Source: Candidatus Daviesbacteria bacterium
GTDB lineage: Bacteria > Patescibacteriota > Microgenomatia > Daviesbacterales > UBA10151
Length of the DNA stretch: 24,994 bases
Direction: 5' to 3'
Assembly: GCA_003519445.1 (NCBI GenBank)
Contig: DOWS01000009.1
Location: 1 to 24,994 of the forward strand
This document shows positions 14,239 to 20,042 of the stretch, in pieces. Every line of letters starts with the position of its first letter. Position 1 is the stretch's first letter. The position numbers and the translations under genes were made by a program. Below the pieces are notes generated by a model. It was not told the origin of the DNA, searched no databases, and was given only the letters and a program-made list of their open reading frames with translations.

Positions 14239-14243
14239 GAGGA

Positions 14244-15176
14244 ATGGAAAAACCTTTGGTTGAAAAATTAATCATAATCGGTTCAGGACCGGCAGGGCTT
14301 ACTGCTGCCATCTATTCTGCCAGAGCCGCTTTAAATCCGCTGGTTATCTCCGGCAGGGAAGCAGGAGGGCAGTTAATGTTAACAACAGATGTTGATGATT
14401 TTCCCGGGTTTGAGGAAGGTATCCAAGGCCCGGATCTGATGGCCAAAATGAGAAAGCAGGCCGAGCGTTTTAATACTAGATTTATCAATGAAGATGTTGT
14501 ATCTGTTAATTTGCAAAAAAAACCTTTTGAAATTCAATCTGAAAGCCGAAAGCTGACGACTGATAGCTTGATAATAGCAACAGGAGCTTCTGCAATGTGG
14601 CTAAATTTGCCTTCCGAACAAAGATTGCGGGGTAAAGGAGTGTCTGCCTGCGCTGTGTGCGACGGATTTTTCTTTAAAGATAAAGTTGTGGCAGTTGTTG
14701 GAGGGGGGGATACTGCTATGAGAGAAGCTAATTATTTATCCAAGCTTTGCAAGCAAGTTACAGTAATGCACCGCCGCGGGGAACTTAGGGCGCAGAAAGC
14801 ACTGCAAGATTTGGCTAAGTCTAAAAAGAATATAAATTTTATCTGGAATTCAGAAGTAGATGAACTGCTGGGACAGGATAAAGTTACAGGAGTGAAAATA
14901 AAAAATACCCAGACTGGAAAGATTAGTCAGTTGCAAATTGATGGAGTCTTTATTGCCATTGGTCACAGTCCCAATACGGACTTTTTAAAAGGACAACTGG
15001 ATTTAGATGAAAAAGGATATATTGTTGTTAAGGACGAAACAAAAACTAGTGTTAATGGGGTCTTTGTGGCAGGGGATGTATCTGATTGGCACTACCGGCA
15101 GGCTGTGACAGCAGCCGGCATGGGCTGCAAAGCCTCTTTTGACGCAGAAGAATATCTGGAGAATCTAAAAATTTGA
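14244..15176 (+). CDS. trxB: Thioredoxin reductase
   Basis: A 310-residue, full-length low-Mr thioredoxin reductase. FAD-binding GSGPAGLTAAIYSARAAL is at residues 13-30, redox CAVCDG at 136-141, NADPH-binding GGGDTAMREA at 153-162, and GVFVAGDV...RQAVTAAGMG near the C-terminus. It transfers electrons from NADPH through FAD to thioredoxin or a thioredoxin-like partner; no thioredoxin gene is visible here. AGGAGG overlaps the preceding stop only 1 nt before the ATG, an unusually short spacing. The last codons (FDAEEYLEN...) are repeated as DNA at three further places downstream. Confidence 0.95.
   Translation: MEKPLVEKLIIIGSGPAGLTAAIYSARAALNPLVISGREAGGQLMLTTDVDDFPGFEEGIQGPDLMAKMRKQAERFNTRFINEDVVSVNLQKKPFEIQSESRKLTTDSLIIATGASAMWLNLPSEQRLRGKGVSACAVCDGFFFKDKVVAVVGGGDTAMREANYLSKLCKQVTVMHRRGELRAQKALQDLAKSKKNINFIWNSEVDELLGQDKVTGVKIKNTQTGKISQLQIDGVFIAIGHSPNTDFLKGQLDLDEKGYIVVKDETKTSVNGVFVAGDVSDWHYRQAVTAAGMGCKASFDAEEYLENLKI
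15133..15164 (+). repeat. trxB 3'-end repeat, parental copy
   Basis: CCTCTTTTGACGC followed by GAAGAATATCTGGAGAAT encodes SFDAEEYLEN of TrxB. Related copies occur at 15905-15922, 16626-16686 and 18461-18487. Confidence 0.85.
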
Positions 15177-15201
15177 CATCTGGATGACAAGATGCTATAA
15201 T
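15173..15201 (+). promoter_or_regulatory. Consensus sigma70 promoter, leaderless
   Basis: TTGACA (15173-15178), 17 nt ending TGC, and TATAAT (15196-15201) lie 6 nt before the ATG at 15208. The -35 uses the TGA stop codon of trxB. Confidence 0.85.
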
Positions 15202-15207
15202 TAAATT

Positions 15208-15489
15208 ATGCAAACAGTCAGAACCACCATTAGAATACGCAAGGATTTAATAGACCAATCAAGGCTACTGGCGTTTCAAAGGGACGCGTCCTTGCAGGAT
15301 GTTATTAATGAGACATTGGCTTTAGGTTTTGGTCAAATTTCAGATCTGGATATACAACAGGATGCCATGGCCCGTATTGATAGTTTTAGAGAGGGCCTAA
15401 AGGGTAAAAAGTTTAATACCAAAAGATTGGTGGAAGAAAATAAAAAAGAACTGGTAAGGCGCACCGATAAATTGTTAAGGAATTTTTAA
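15208..15489 (+). CDS. VapB-like ribbon-helix-helix antitoxin
   Basis: A 93-residue protein. The N-terminal TVRTTIRIRKDLIDQSRLLA matches a ribbon-helix-helix DNA-binding domain. The charged C-terminal half (FNTKRLVEENKKELVRRTDK) should wrap the toxin. It lies 1 nt before a PIN-domain gene, the classic TA order. It should repress its own consensus promoter, and translation is probably leaderless. Confidence 0.8.
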   Translation: MQTVRTTIRIRKDLIDQSRLLAFQRDASLQDVINETLALGFGQISDLDIQQDAMARIDSFREGLKGKKFNTKRLVEENKKELVRRTDKLLRNF

Positions 15490-15490
15490 A

Positions 15491-15934
15491 GTGGCTTCAA
15501 CTATTGTTATTGACGCATCCGTGGTGGCAAAATGGCTGTTGCCTGATGAACAGGGTAGCGCTGCTGCAAACAGAGTAAAAAAAGATCTGGTAGAGAGAAC
15601 TTTACTAATAGCAGTGCCTGTTTTTATTTTTTATGAAGTTAATAATTTATTGAAGTCTGCTGCTTTGAGCAGCAGGATCGATCCTAAAAAGGCTGCAGCG
15701 GCCTATGAAGGCTTTTTAAATTTGGAATTATCTGTTTATTCCTCTAAGGAAATCTTAAAACATACCCTAGACAAAGCTTTTGAGTTGGATATTTCTTCGT
15801 ATGATGCCAGTTATGTTGCTCTGGCAGAGTATCTGCAGGTTCCTTTTTATACGGCAGATGAAAAATTAGTAAAAAAATCACAGAGCAAATGGGTTAAGGA
15901 TTTGGAAGAATATCTGGAGAATTTAGGTGATTGA
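15491..15934 (+). CDS. vapC: VapC-like PIN-domain toxin
   Basis: A 147-residue PIN-domain ribonuclease with acidic residues D8 (IVIDASVVAKW), E49 (FIFYEVNNLL), D105 (SSYDASYVALAE) and D123 (TADEKL). These form the magnesium site that cleaves RNA, often tRNA or rRNA. It starts with GTG 1 nt after the antitoxin stop. The last residues, LEEYLENLGD, are encoded by DNA identical over 18 bp to the trxB 3' end. The following TTGACA is also at the same spacing as after trxB. Confidence 0.85.
   Translation: MASTIVIDASVVAKWLLPDEQGSAAANRVKKDLVERTLLIAVPVFIFYEVNNLLKSAALSSRIDPKKAAAAYEGFLNLELSVYSSKEILKHTLDKAFELDISSYDASYVALAEYLQVPFYTADEKLVKKSQSKWVKDLEEYLENLGD
15905..15922 (+). repeat. trxB 3'-end repeat within vapC end
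   Basis: GAAGAATATCTGGAGAAT is identical to 15147-15164. TTGACA ends exactly 31 nt after the first base of the repeat in both places. Confidence 0.8.
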
Positions 15935-15970
15935 CAATACACAAAGCAATTGTGTATAATGATTGTGTAT
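15931..15970 (+). promoter_or_regulatory. Promoter and three-half-site operator
   Basis: TTGACA (15931-15936) overlaps the vapC stop. After an 18-nt spacer comes TATAAT (15955-15960), 8 nt before the ATG at 15969. ATACACAA (15937-15944) is inverted to TTGTGTAT (15950-15957), which recurs directly at 15963-15970 over the start codon. Antitoxin binding is inferred. Confidence 0.75.
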
Positions 15971-16229
15971 GAATGGTAATGCCGTTAGAATCAATGTATC
16001 TTTGCCGTTTGAACTGGTCAAAGATTTAAAGAGATATTCCAAACCACGCGAGCTAAGTAAATTCTTGGCTGTTGCTGCAGAGGAAAAAATTACTAAAGAC
16101 AAAAGAGAAAAAGCCCTGAAAGAGTTATTGGCAGGACCTCCGGCTTTTCTGGATATAAGAGATTCTGCCAAATGGGTTAGGAACTTAAGAAGAAGAGATT
16201 TAAAGCGACTTAAAAGATTAGGGATCTAA
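15969..16229 (+). CDS. Antitoxin of second PIN-type TA pair
   Basis: An 86-residue protein from ATG 15969. NAVRINVSLPFELVKDLKRY resembles a ribbon-helix-helix start. A Lys/Arg-rich C-terminus (KWVRNLRRRDLKRLKRLGI) is fitted to bind the toxin. A TTG two codons upstream is possible, but the -10 spacing favours the ATG. Its stop is immediately followed by the toxin ATG. Confidence 0.75.
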   Translation: MNGNAVRINVSLPFELVKDLKRYSKPRELSKFLAVAAEEKITKDKREKALKELLAGPPAFLDIRDSAKWVRNLRRRDLKRLKRLGI

Positions 16230-16619
16230 ATGCAAAAATTTCTGGTAGATACAAATGTTTGGATAGACTTTTTAAATAAAAGAGAAAACGCTATCGATTT
16301 AATTAACAAATTAACTCAAACAGGTGAAGTATTTTCCTCGATATTAACCATTATAGAACTCCGAGCCGGCTGGACAGATGAAAAATCCCGGCATTTTTTA
16401 CCCATATTCTATGCTCAGACGAAAATTATTGATATTTCTATTGAAATAGCTGAATTAGCGGGTAGATTCTTGCAAGTTTATAAAACTAAAGGTATTAGCT
16501 TGTCAACTGTTGATACTATTATTGGTAGTACTGCCATTATGGAAAATTGTCAATTAGTGACTGGAAATAAAAAAGATTTTCCCATGCCGGAAATTAAGCT
16601 TTATGAAATAGAGGAATAA
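16230..16619 (+). CDS. vapC: VapC-like PIN-domain toxin
   Basis: A 129-residue PIN-domain protein with D7 (FLVDTNVWIDFL), E43 (TIIELRAG), D95 (STVDTIIG) and the TGNKKDFP block with D116. This is a complete VapC acidic set, so RNase activity is expected. It starts directly after the antitoxin stop. It belongs to a different VapC subgroup from the preceding toxin (short form ending LYEIEE), so the two TA pairs are not recent duplicates. Confidence 0.9.
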   Translation: MQKFLVDTNVWIDFLNKRENAIDLINKLTQTGEVFSSILTIIELRAGWTDEKSRHFLPIFYAQTKIIDISIEIAELAGRFLQVYKTKGISLSTVDTIIGSTAIMENCQLVTGNKKDFPMPEIKLYEIEE

Positions 16620-16625
16620 AGAGAC

Positions 16626-16686
16626 CCTCTTTTGATGCCCGCTTCGCCTTCGGCGGACGAGGCGAGCCGAAGAATATCTGGAAAAT
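16626..16686 (+). repeat. trxB 3'-end scar with hairpin insert
   Basis: CCTCTTTTGATGC (16626-16638), about 28 nt of insert, then CGAAGAATATCTGGAAAAT and TAA. Without the insert it reads SFDAEEYLEN-stop, the end of a thioredoxin reductase gene. Confidence 0.75.
16639..16667. repeat. GC-rich hairpin insert
   Basis: CGCC-TTC-GGCG (16645-16655) is the core of a GC-rich insert that interrupts the trxB-tail scar. It is similar in kind to the hairpins at 5059-5089 and 22811-22827. Confidence 0.6.
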
Positions 16687-16748
16687 TAAACATACCCATA
16701 CTTTCAGAACAAATAGATGCATAGAATTAATCACAAATAATCCTATTG

Positions 16749-16757
16749 TGCTAATAT
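16749..16757 (+). promoter_or_regulatory. Extended -10 promoter, leaderless
   Basis: TGC-TAATAT ends 6 nt before the ATG at 16764. Confidence 0.55.
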
Positions 16758-16763
16758 AAATTT

Positions 16764-17783
16764 ATGAAGAGTTTTGGGTATATAATAAAGGGTCTGTTGC
16801 TTGGATTCGTTTTTGGCACCTTTCTCAATGGTCTTCTTTTATTCAAATTAAATCAGAGTGCTGGCAATCTAGGCGGAGTGGTTGTCGCAGCCATCGCGTC
16901 ATCTTTTCTGGTACCTATCATTTACCTAGTAACTATTGTTGGGTTTGTATCCGCAGGGTTCAGAGCAGATATAAAAGCTAGACAAGGAGATGTAAAACCC
17001 GCAGGAGTAATATTTTCTACTGGCGTTGTTGGAATACTTACAGCTCTGGCAGTTGGAGTTATCGTCTCATTTTTCGCTGAAGAAGAATACTTCCATTATT
17101 ATGTTACTTTTAGTACAGCCCAATCTCCAATTCCTGGATATTTTGCATATATTAAATACATTATTCCTGTACTTGCCACACTTATTGGCTTTTGTATTGT
17201 AAGGATAATAGAAATAAAGACCAGTAAGAGATTTTTTTATGCCTTGCCTTTAAGTATTTTAGCAATCGCTCTTATATTTTTATACCAGGTACGGCCAAAT
17301 ATGGCAAAGCAACTTCAGCAACAAAGTACAGAAGTGGCAAATACTTTTGAAATTAAAAATCTCCAAGACCAAAAAGTTGAGGAAGATGGTTATACATATC
17401 AAGAAATAACTGCTGATGTAAATATACCTAAAGATGGTCGGTATTTTGTCCATGGTGGAATGGCAGGTTCTGGGGATCAAAAACTAAAAATTGATGGTAG
17501 AGTCATAGAAGCAAATTCTTATCAAAACTCTGGTTCCTATAATCTTCCTGCAGGCAGATACAAACTAAGCCTGCTTTATAACTTTAAAGGATTTTGTAAT
17601 ACATTAAGGGGTCTACCTTATGATGAGGTTAAAATTAATTCTTTACCTGAAACTAATGAAATCATGTTAACAATTCGCTTCACGACTGAAACATTAATTG
17701 AAGATTATCCAATTCAACTTAAAAACTTTAAGCTAAGTAATTTTTATCAACAATGCCAAAGACCAGGATTTAATTATAAATGA
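16764..17783 (+). CDS. Five-TM membrane protein with soluble C-terminal domain, unknown
   Basis: A 339-residue protein. Transmembrane segments lie at about residues 5-27, 33-62, 80-105, 128-147 and 155-175. A ~160-residue C-terminal region rich in beta strands follows (DGYTYQEITADVNIPKDGRY, then PAGRYKLSLLYNFKG). No family was recognised. Given the topology the C-terminal domain may be extracellular. It sits between TA modules in the region bounded by trxB-tail scars, so it may have arrived as part of that insertion, or may be a TA passenger. Confidence 0.6.
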   Translation: MKSFGYIIKGLLLGFVFGTFLNGLLLFKLNQSAGNLGGVVVAAIASSFLVPIIYLVTIVGFVSAGFRADIKARQGDVKPAGVIFSTGVVGILTALAVGVIVSFFAEEEYFHYYVTFSTAQSPIPGYFAYIKYIIPVLATLIGFCIVRIIEIKTSKRFFYALPLSILAIALIFLYQVRPNMAKQLQQQSTEVANTFEIKNLQDQKVEEDGYTYQEITADVNIPKDGRYFVHGGMAGSGDQKLKIDGRVIEANSYQNSGSYNLPAGRYKLSLLYNFKGFCNTLRGLPYDEVKINSLPETNEIMLTIRFTTETLIEDYPIQLKNFKLSNFYQQCQRPGFNYK

Positions 17784-17837
17784 AAGTTGAGATACTTCCT
17801 ATAAATTCCTGTCTAGATGAATGCTAAAATTGAAGTA

Positions 17838-17868
17838 TTGACAAATGTATAGATAAAGTATATACTTT
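17838..17868 (+). promoter_or_regulatory. TA promoter with palindromic operator
   Basis: TTGACA (17838-17843), a 17-nt spacer and TATACT (17861-17866) form the promoter. The perfect palindrome AAAGTATATACTTT (17855-17868) covers the -10. TGTATA half-sites flank it on both sides. Confidence 0.75.
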
Positions 17869-17890
17869 GTGTATATAAGAGGATTTAACT

Positions 17891-18193
17891 ATGCAGACAG
17901 CAGTAATTAATTTAAGAGTAGAACCGGAAACAAAGGAAAAAGCCCAAAAGTTGGCCCGCCAGCTGGGTTTAAATCTTTCTGCCGTGATAGAAGGCTTTTT
18001 GGCACAGTTTATCAGAACCAAAACTGTACATTTTAGCCTGAAAGAAGAACCTTCAGAATATATGTTGCAAGCTTTAAAAGAGTCCAAGGAAGATATTAAA
18101 GCAGGTAGAATAGTATCTTTTAAAAATCCCGATAAAGCGTTACAGTATTTAGATAGGTTAATAGCACATGATAAAAAATCCTCCGAGAATTGA
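17891..18193 (+). CDS. RelB/DinJ-like antitoxin
   Basis: A 100-residue protein. TAVINLRVEPETKEKAQKLA followed by RQLGLNLSAVIEGFL is a ribbon-helix-helix domain of the RelB/DinJ type. The C-terminal half is charged. AGAGGA lies 7 nt before the ATG, so this gene uses a Shine-Dalgarno site and a leader of about 17 nt, unlike most first genes here. It overlaps the toxin gene by 26 nt. Confidence 0.8.
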   Translation: MQTAVINLRVEPETKEKAQKLARQLGLNLSAVIEGFLAQFIRTKTVHFSLKEEPSEYMLQALKESKEDIKAGRIVSFKNPDKALQYLDRLIAHDKKSSEN

Positions 18194-18455
18194 TTACTCA
18201 AATAAATTTGATAAACAATTAAAGAAAGCCCCTTTGGAGATAAAAATCGCTTTCAAGCAGAGATTGTCGCTATTTTTAGAAGATCCAGCCCATCCCCAAT
18301 TAAAGAATCATAAATTGACAGGACAATTATCAGATTATAAAAGCATTAATATTACAGGTGATTGGAGGGCAATATATTCAGAATCAGAAGATGAAAGTGG
18401 TGAAAAAATAATAATCTTTGAAGTTTTAGGAACTCACAGTGAATTGTATGGCTAA
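18168..18455 (+). CDS. RelE/YafQ-like toxin
   Basis: A 95-residue RelE/ParE-superfamily protein: SNKFDKQLKKAPLEIKIAFKQ, then HKLTGQLSDYKSINITGDWR, then AIYSESE and EVLGTHSELYG. The YKSINITGDWRAIY strand with its Arg and C-terminal GTHSELYG are typical of YafQ/RelE mRNA interferases. Ribosome-dependent mRNA cleavage is expected. It starts inside the antitoxin gene. The trxB-tail scar follows 5 nt after its stop. Confidence 0.85.
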   Translation: MIKNPPRIDYSNKFDKQLKKAPLEIKIAFKQRLSLFLEDPAHPQLKNHKLTGQLSDYKSINITGDWRAIYSESEDESGEKIIIFEVLGTHSELYG

Positions 18456-18460
18456 ATAGC

Positions 18461-18487
18461 TTTGACGCCGAAGAATATCTGGAAAAT
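18461..18487 (+). repeat. trxB 3'-end scar
   Basis: TTTGACGCCGAAGAATATCT followed by GGAAAAT and TAA reads FDAEEYLEN-stop, the same as the end of trxB. It lies between the relE-like toxin and the MFS-like gene. Confidence 0.8.
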
Positions 18488-18505
18488 TAAAGTGAAAAAT
18501 ATGGT

Positions 18506-18511
18506 TATAAT
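18506..18511 (+). promoter_or_regulatory. -10 promoter element, leaderless
   Basis: TATAAT ends 7 nt before the GTG at 18519. It is preceded by TGGT. The -35 is weak. Confidence 0.6.
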
Positions 18512-18518
18512 GTAGTTA

Positions 18519-19073
18519 GTGAACAGTTATTTAAAGAAAATCTTCATTATCAATTCCATCTTTATTTTTGCCGATAGCCTGTTTGTTCCCCTTTATGCTT
18601 TATTTGTGGTTAACATAGGAGGCGGGGCAGAACTGGCCGGTATCCTTTTTGGGTTAAAATTCGCTGTAACAGCAGCAGCAGAATTTTTTGTGATTAAGAT
18701 GAGGGATAAATATAAACTGGATGAATTTTTATTAAAGATCAATTTTCTAATCAGAGGAGCAGCTTGGTTATTATTACTTTTTATGCCTGTGATCCCAGTA
18801 TTGGTGATAGCCCAAATCATTATTGGTGTTTCCGAAGCGTTGGGTACTCCGGCAGTAAATGCTTTAATTTCAGAAAACCTTGACGATAAAAAACATTTAA
18901 GAGAATGGGGTATTTCCCAGCTTACCAGTTACATTCCTCAAGCCATAGCAGGAGCGCTATCTGGTTTTATTATTGCCTTATGGGGATTTCAGGTATTATT
19001 TTTAATAATGTCTATTTTGGCATTTATAGCTTTGGGGCTATTGTCTCTGCATAAAAAAAGATCTATTATATAA
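18519..19073 (+). CDS. Half-length MFS-like transporter
   Basis: A 184-residue protein with six predicted transmembrane helices, about half the usual twelve of the major facilitator superfamily. FADSLFVPLYALFVVNIGG, FGLKFAVTAAAEFF and a KMRDKYK loop between TM2 and TM3 match the MFS N-terminal half. It ends in a basic tail (LHKKRSII), with no second half downstream. It may dimerise or be a specialised short form. It starts with GTG at the predicted transcription start, so it should be leaderless. The sodN ATG follows after 2 nt. Confidence 0.65.
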   Translation: MNSYLKKIFIINSIFIFADSLFVPLYALFVVNIGGGAELAGILFGLKFAVTAAAEFFVIKMRDKYKLDEFLLKINFLIRGAAWLLLLFMPVIPVLVIAQIIIGVSEALGTPAVNALISENLDDKKHLREWGISQLTSYIPQAIAGALSGFIIALWGFQVLFLIMSILAFIALGLLSLHKKRSII

Positions 19074-19075
19074 AT

Positions 19076-19492
19076 ATGAGATTTTTAATGCCCTTTTTGC
19101 TTAAACTTTTACCCTCAAAACCTGTTTTTGCCCATTGCGATATTCCATGCGGGATTTATGATCCGCATACTGCACAACTGGCCTCGCAAACAGTATTAAA
19201 AATGGTGCAAAAAATGAAGGCTTTACCAAAAGATGACATACATTCTTTAATTAGAATGGTTTCTGTTAAAGAAGACCATGCTGAACTTTGCAAAAGAGAA
19301 ATATTAATTTTGTGGACTGATTATTTTAAGAGCGAGCACTTGGAAAAATTTCCCGATCTGCATGAGCTGGTTTGGAAAGCTTGTAAACTTTGCTCTGATA
19401 ATAAAAGAGCAGTGGATGAAGTTAAAGCTCAAGAATTAGTTGAGGCAGTGGATAAAATAGCAGATATTTTTAATGAAACCTCCCGTCTCTAA
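19076..19492 (+). CDS. sodN: Nickel superoxide dismutase precursor
   Basis: A 138-residue NiSOD. After a 19-residue N-terminal leader, the nickel hook H20-C21-DIP-C25-GIY appears (His1, Cys2 and Cys6 of mature enzymes). It is followed by the four-helix-bundle body (YDPHTAQLASQTVLKMVQKM, then VKEDHAELCKREILILWTDYF). The enzyme dismutates superoxide to oxygen and hydrogen peroxide. Activity needs proteolytic removal of the leader so that His20 becomes N-terminal; the overlapping next gene supplies a candidate peptidase. The leader is hydrophobic (MRFLMPFLLKLLPSKPVFA), which could also allow membrane association before cleavage. Confidence 0.95.
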   Translation: MRFLMPFLLKLLPSKPVFAHCDIPCGIYDPHTAQLASQTVLKMVQKMKALPKDDIHSLIRMVSVKEDHAELCKREILILWTDYFKSEHLEKFPDLHELVWKACKLCSDNKRAVDEVKAQELVEAVDKIADIFNETSRL

Positions 19493-19784
19493 ATTCAAGG
19501 TTTATGGCAATAGCATGCTTCCAACCCTCAAACCGGGTCAGGAAGTGTTAACTTTTAATTGGGGCAAAGTGAAAGTGGGGGATGTAGTAGTAGTTAAAAG
19601 TGCAAAGTTAAAAGTGCAAAGTGAAATAATAAAAAGAGTTCAAAAAATCATAGACAATAAAGTATATCTTGTTGGAGATAATAAGACAGAAAGTACAGAT
19701 TCGCGCCATTTTGGTCCGGTGGATCAATCACAAATAACCGGCAAAGTGTTATACTATTTTCATGACGCCACAGCAGCAAGATGA
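19473..19784 (+). CDS. sodX: NiSOD maturation peptidase, S24/S26-like
   Basis: A 103-residue signal-peptidase-like protein with Ser14 in YGNSMLPTLKPG and Lys54 in EIIKRV, the Ser/Lys dyad. The conserved VGDNKTESTDSRHFGPV block follows. It lacks an N-terminal transmembrane anchor, as expected for SodX acting on cytosolic pro-SodN. It overlaps sodN by 20 nt, which strengthens the assignment. A 14-bp tandem repeat (19593-19620) encodes KLKVQS-type sequence in the loop before Lys54. The 3' end overlaps the start of the next small gene by 23 nt. Confidence 0.9.
   Translation: MKPPVSKFKVYGNSMLPTLKPGQEVLTFNWGKVKVGDVVVVKSAKLKVQSEIIKRVQKIIDNKVYLVGDNKTESTDSRHFGPVDQSQITGKVLYYFHDATAAR
19593..19620 (+). 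repeat. 14-bp tandem repeat inside sodX
   Basis: GTTAAAAGTGCAAA occurs twice in direct succession. It encodes part of a variable loop (VKSAKLKVQS) before the catalytic Lys. Confidence 0.85.
19747..19755 (+). promoter_or_regulatory. Extended -10 promoter inside sodX, leaderless
   Basis: TGT-TATACT ends 6 nt before the ATG at 19762. Confidence 0.6.
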
Positions 19785-20040
19785 TAAGCTCCATCAAACA
19801 GTGAACCAAAATTTGCAACAAATGGGGCATGCGCCTTCCGCAGCTCCTGTTACTGTTGATACCCCGATTCCTTTAACCAGTGATTTGCAACAAATTGGGG
19901 TTGATGCCGGCCACATTATCGGATCTTCTTTTGAAGAGATGACACAAGGTACCACCCACATCAGGGAAACAAAATCAAGAAATCCCTTAAGTTTAATCAA
20001 AGAAAAAGCCCAAAAGCTGGCCCGTTTTCTGAAAAGATAA
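19762..20040 (+). CDS. Small soluble protein upstream of VirD4-like ATPase, unknown
   Basis: A 92-residue protein. It has a Gln-rich, probably disordered N-terminus (MTPQQQDDKLHQTVNQNLQQM) and ends in a basic helix (SLIKEKAQKLARFLKR). No family was recognised. It has its own promoter inside sodX and lies 2 nt before the ATPase gene, so it is likely an operon partner, perhaps an accessory or recruitment factor. Confidence 0.55.
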   Translation: MTPQQQDDKLHQTVNQNLQQMGHAPSAAPVTVDTPIPLTSDLQQIGVDAGHIIGSSFEEMTQGTTHIRETKSRNPLSLIKEKAQKLARFLKR

Positions 20041-20042
20041 TT

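Noticed and set aside
14230..14258. Alternative TTG start at 14256 for trxB because the Shine-Dalgarno is only 1 nt from the ATG
   Set aside because: The ATG-started protein matches TrxB length and stop-start coupling is plausible; the alternative has no better support.
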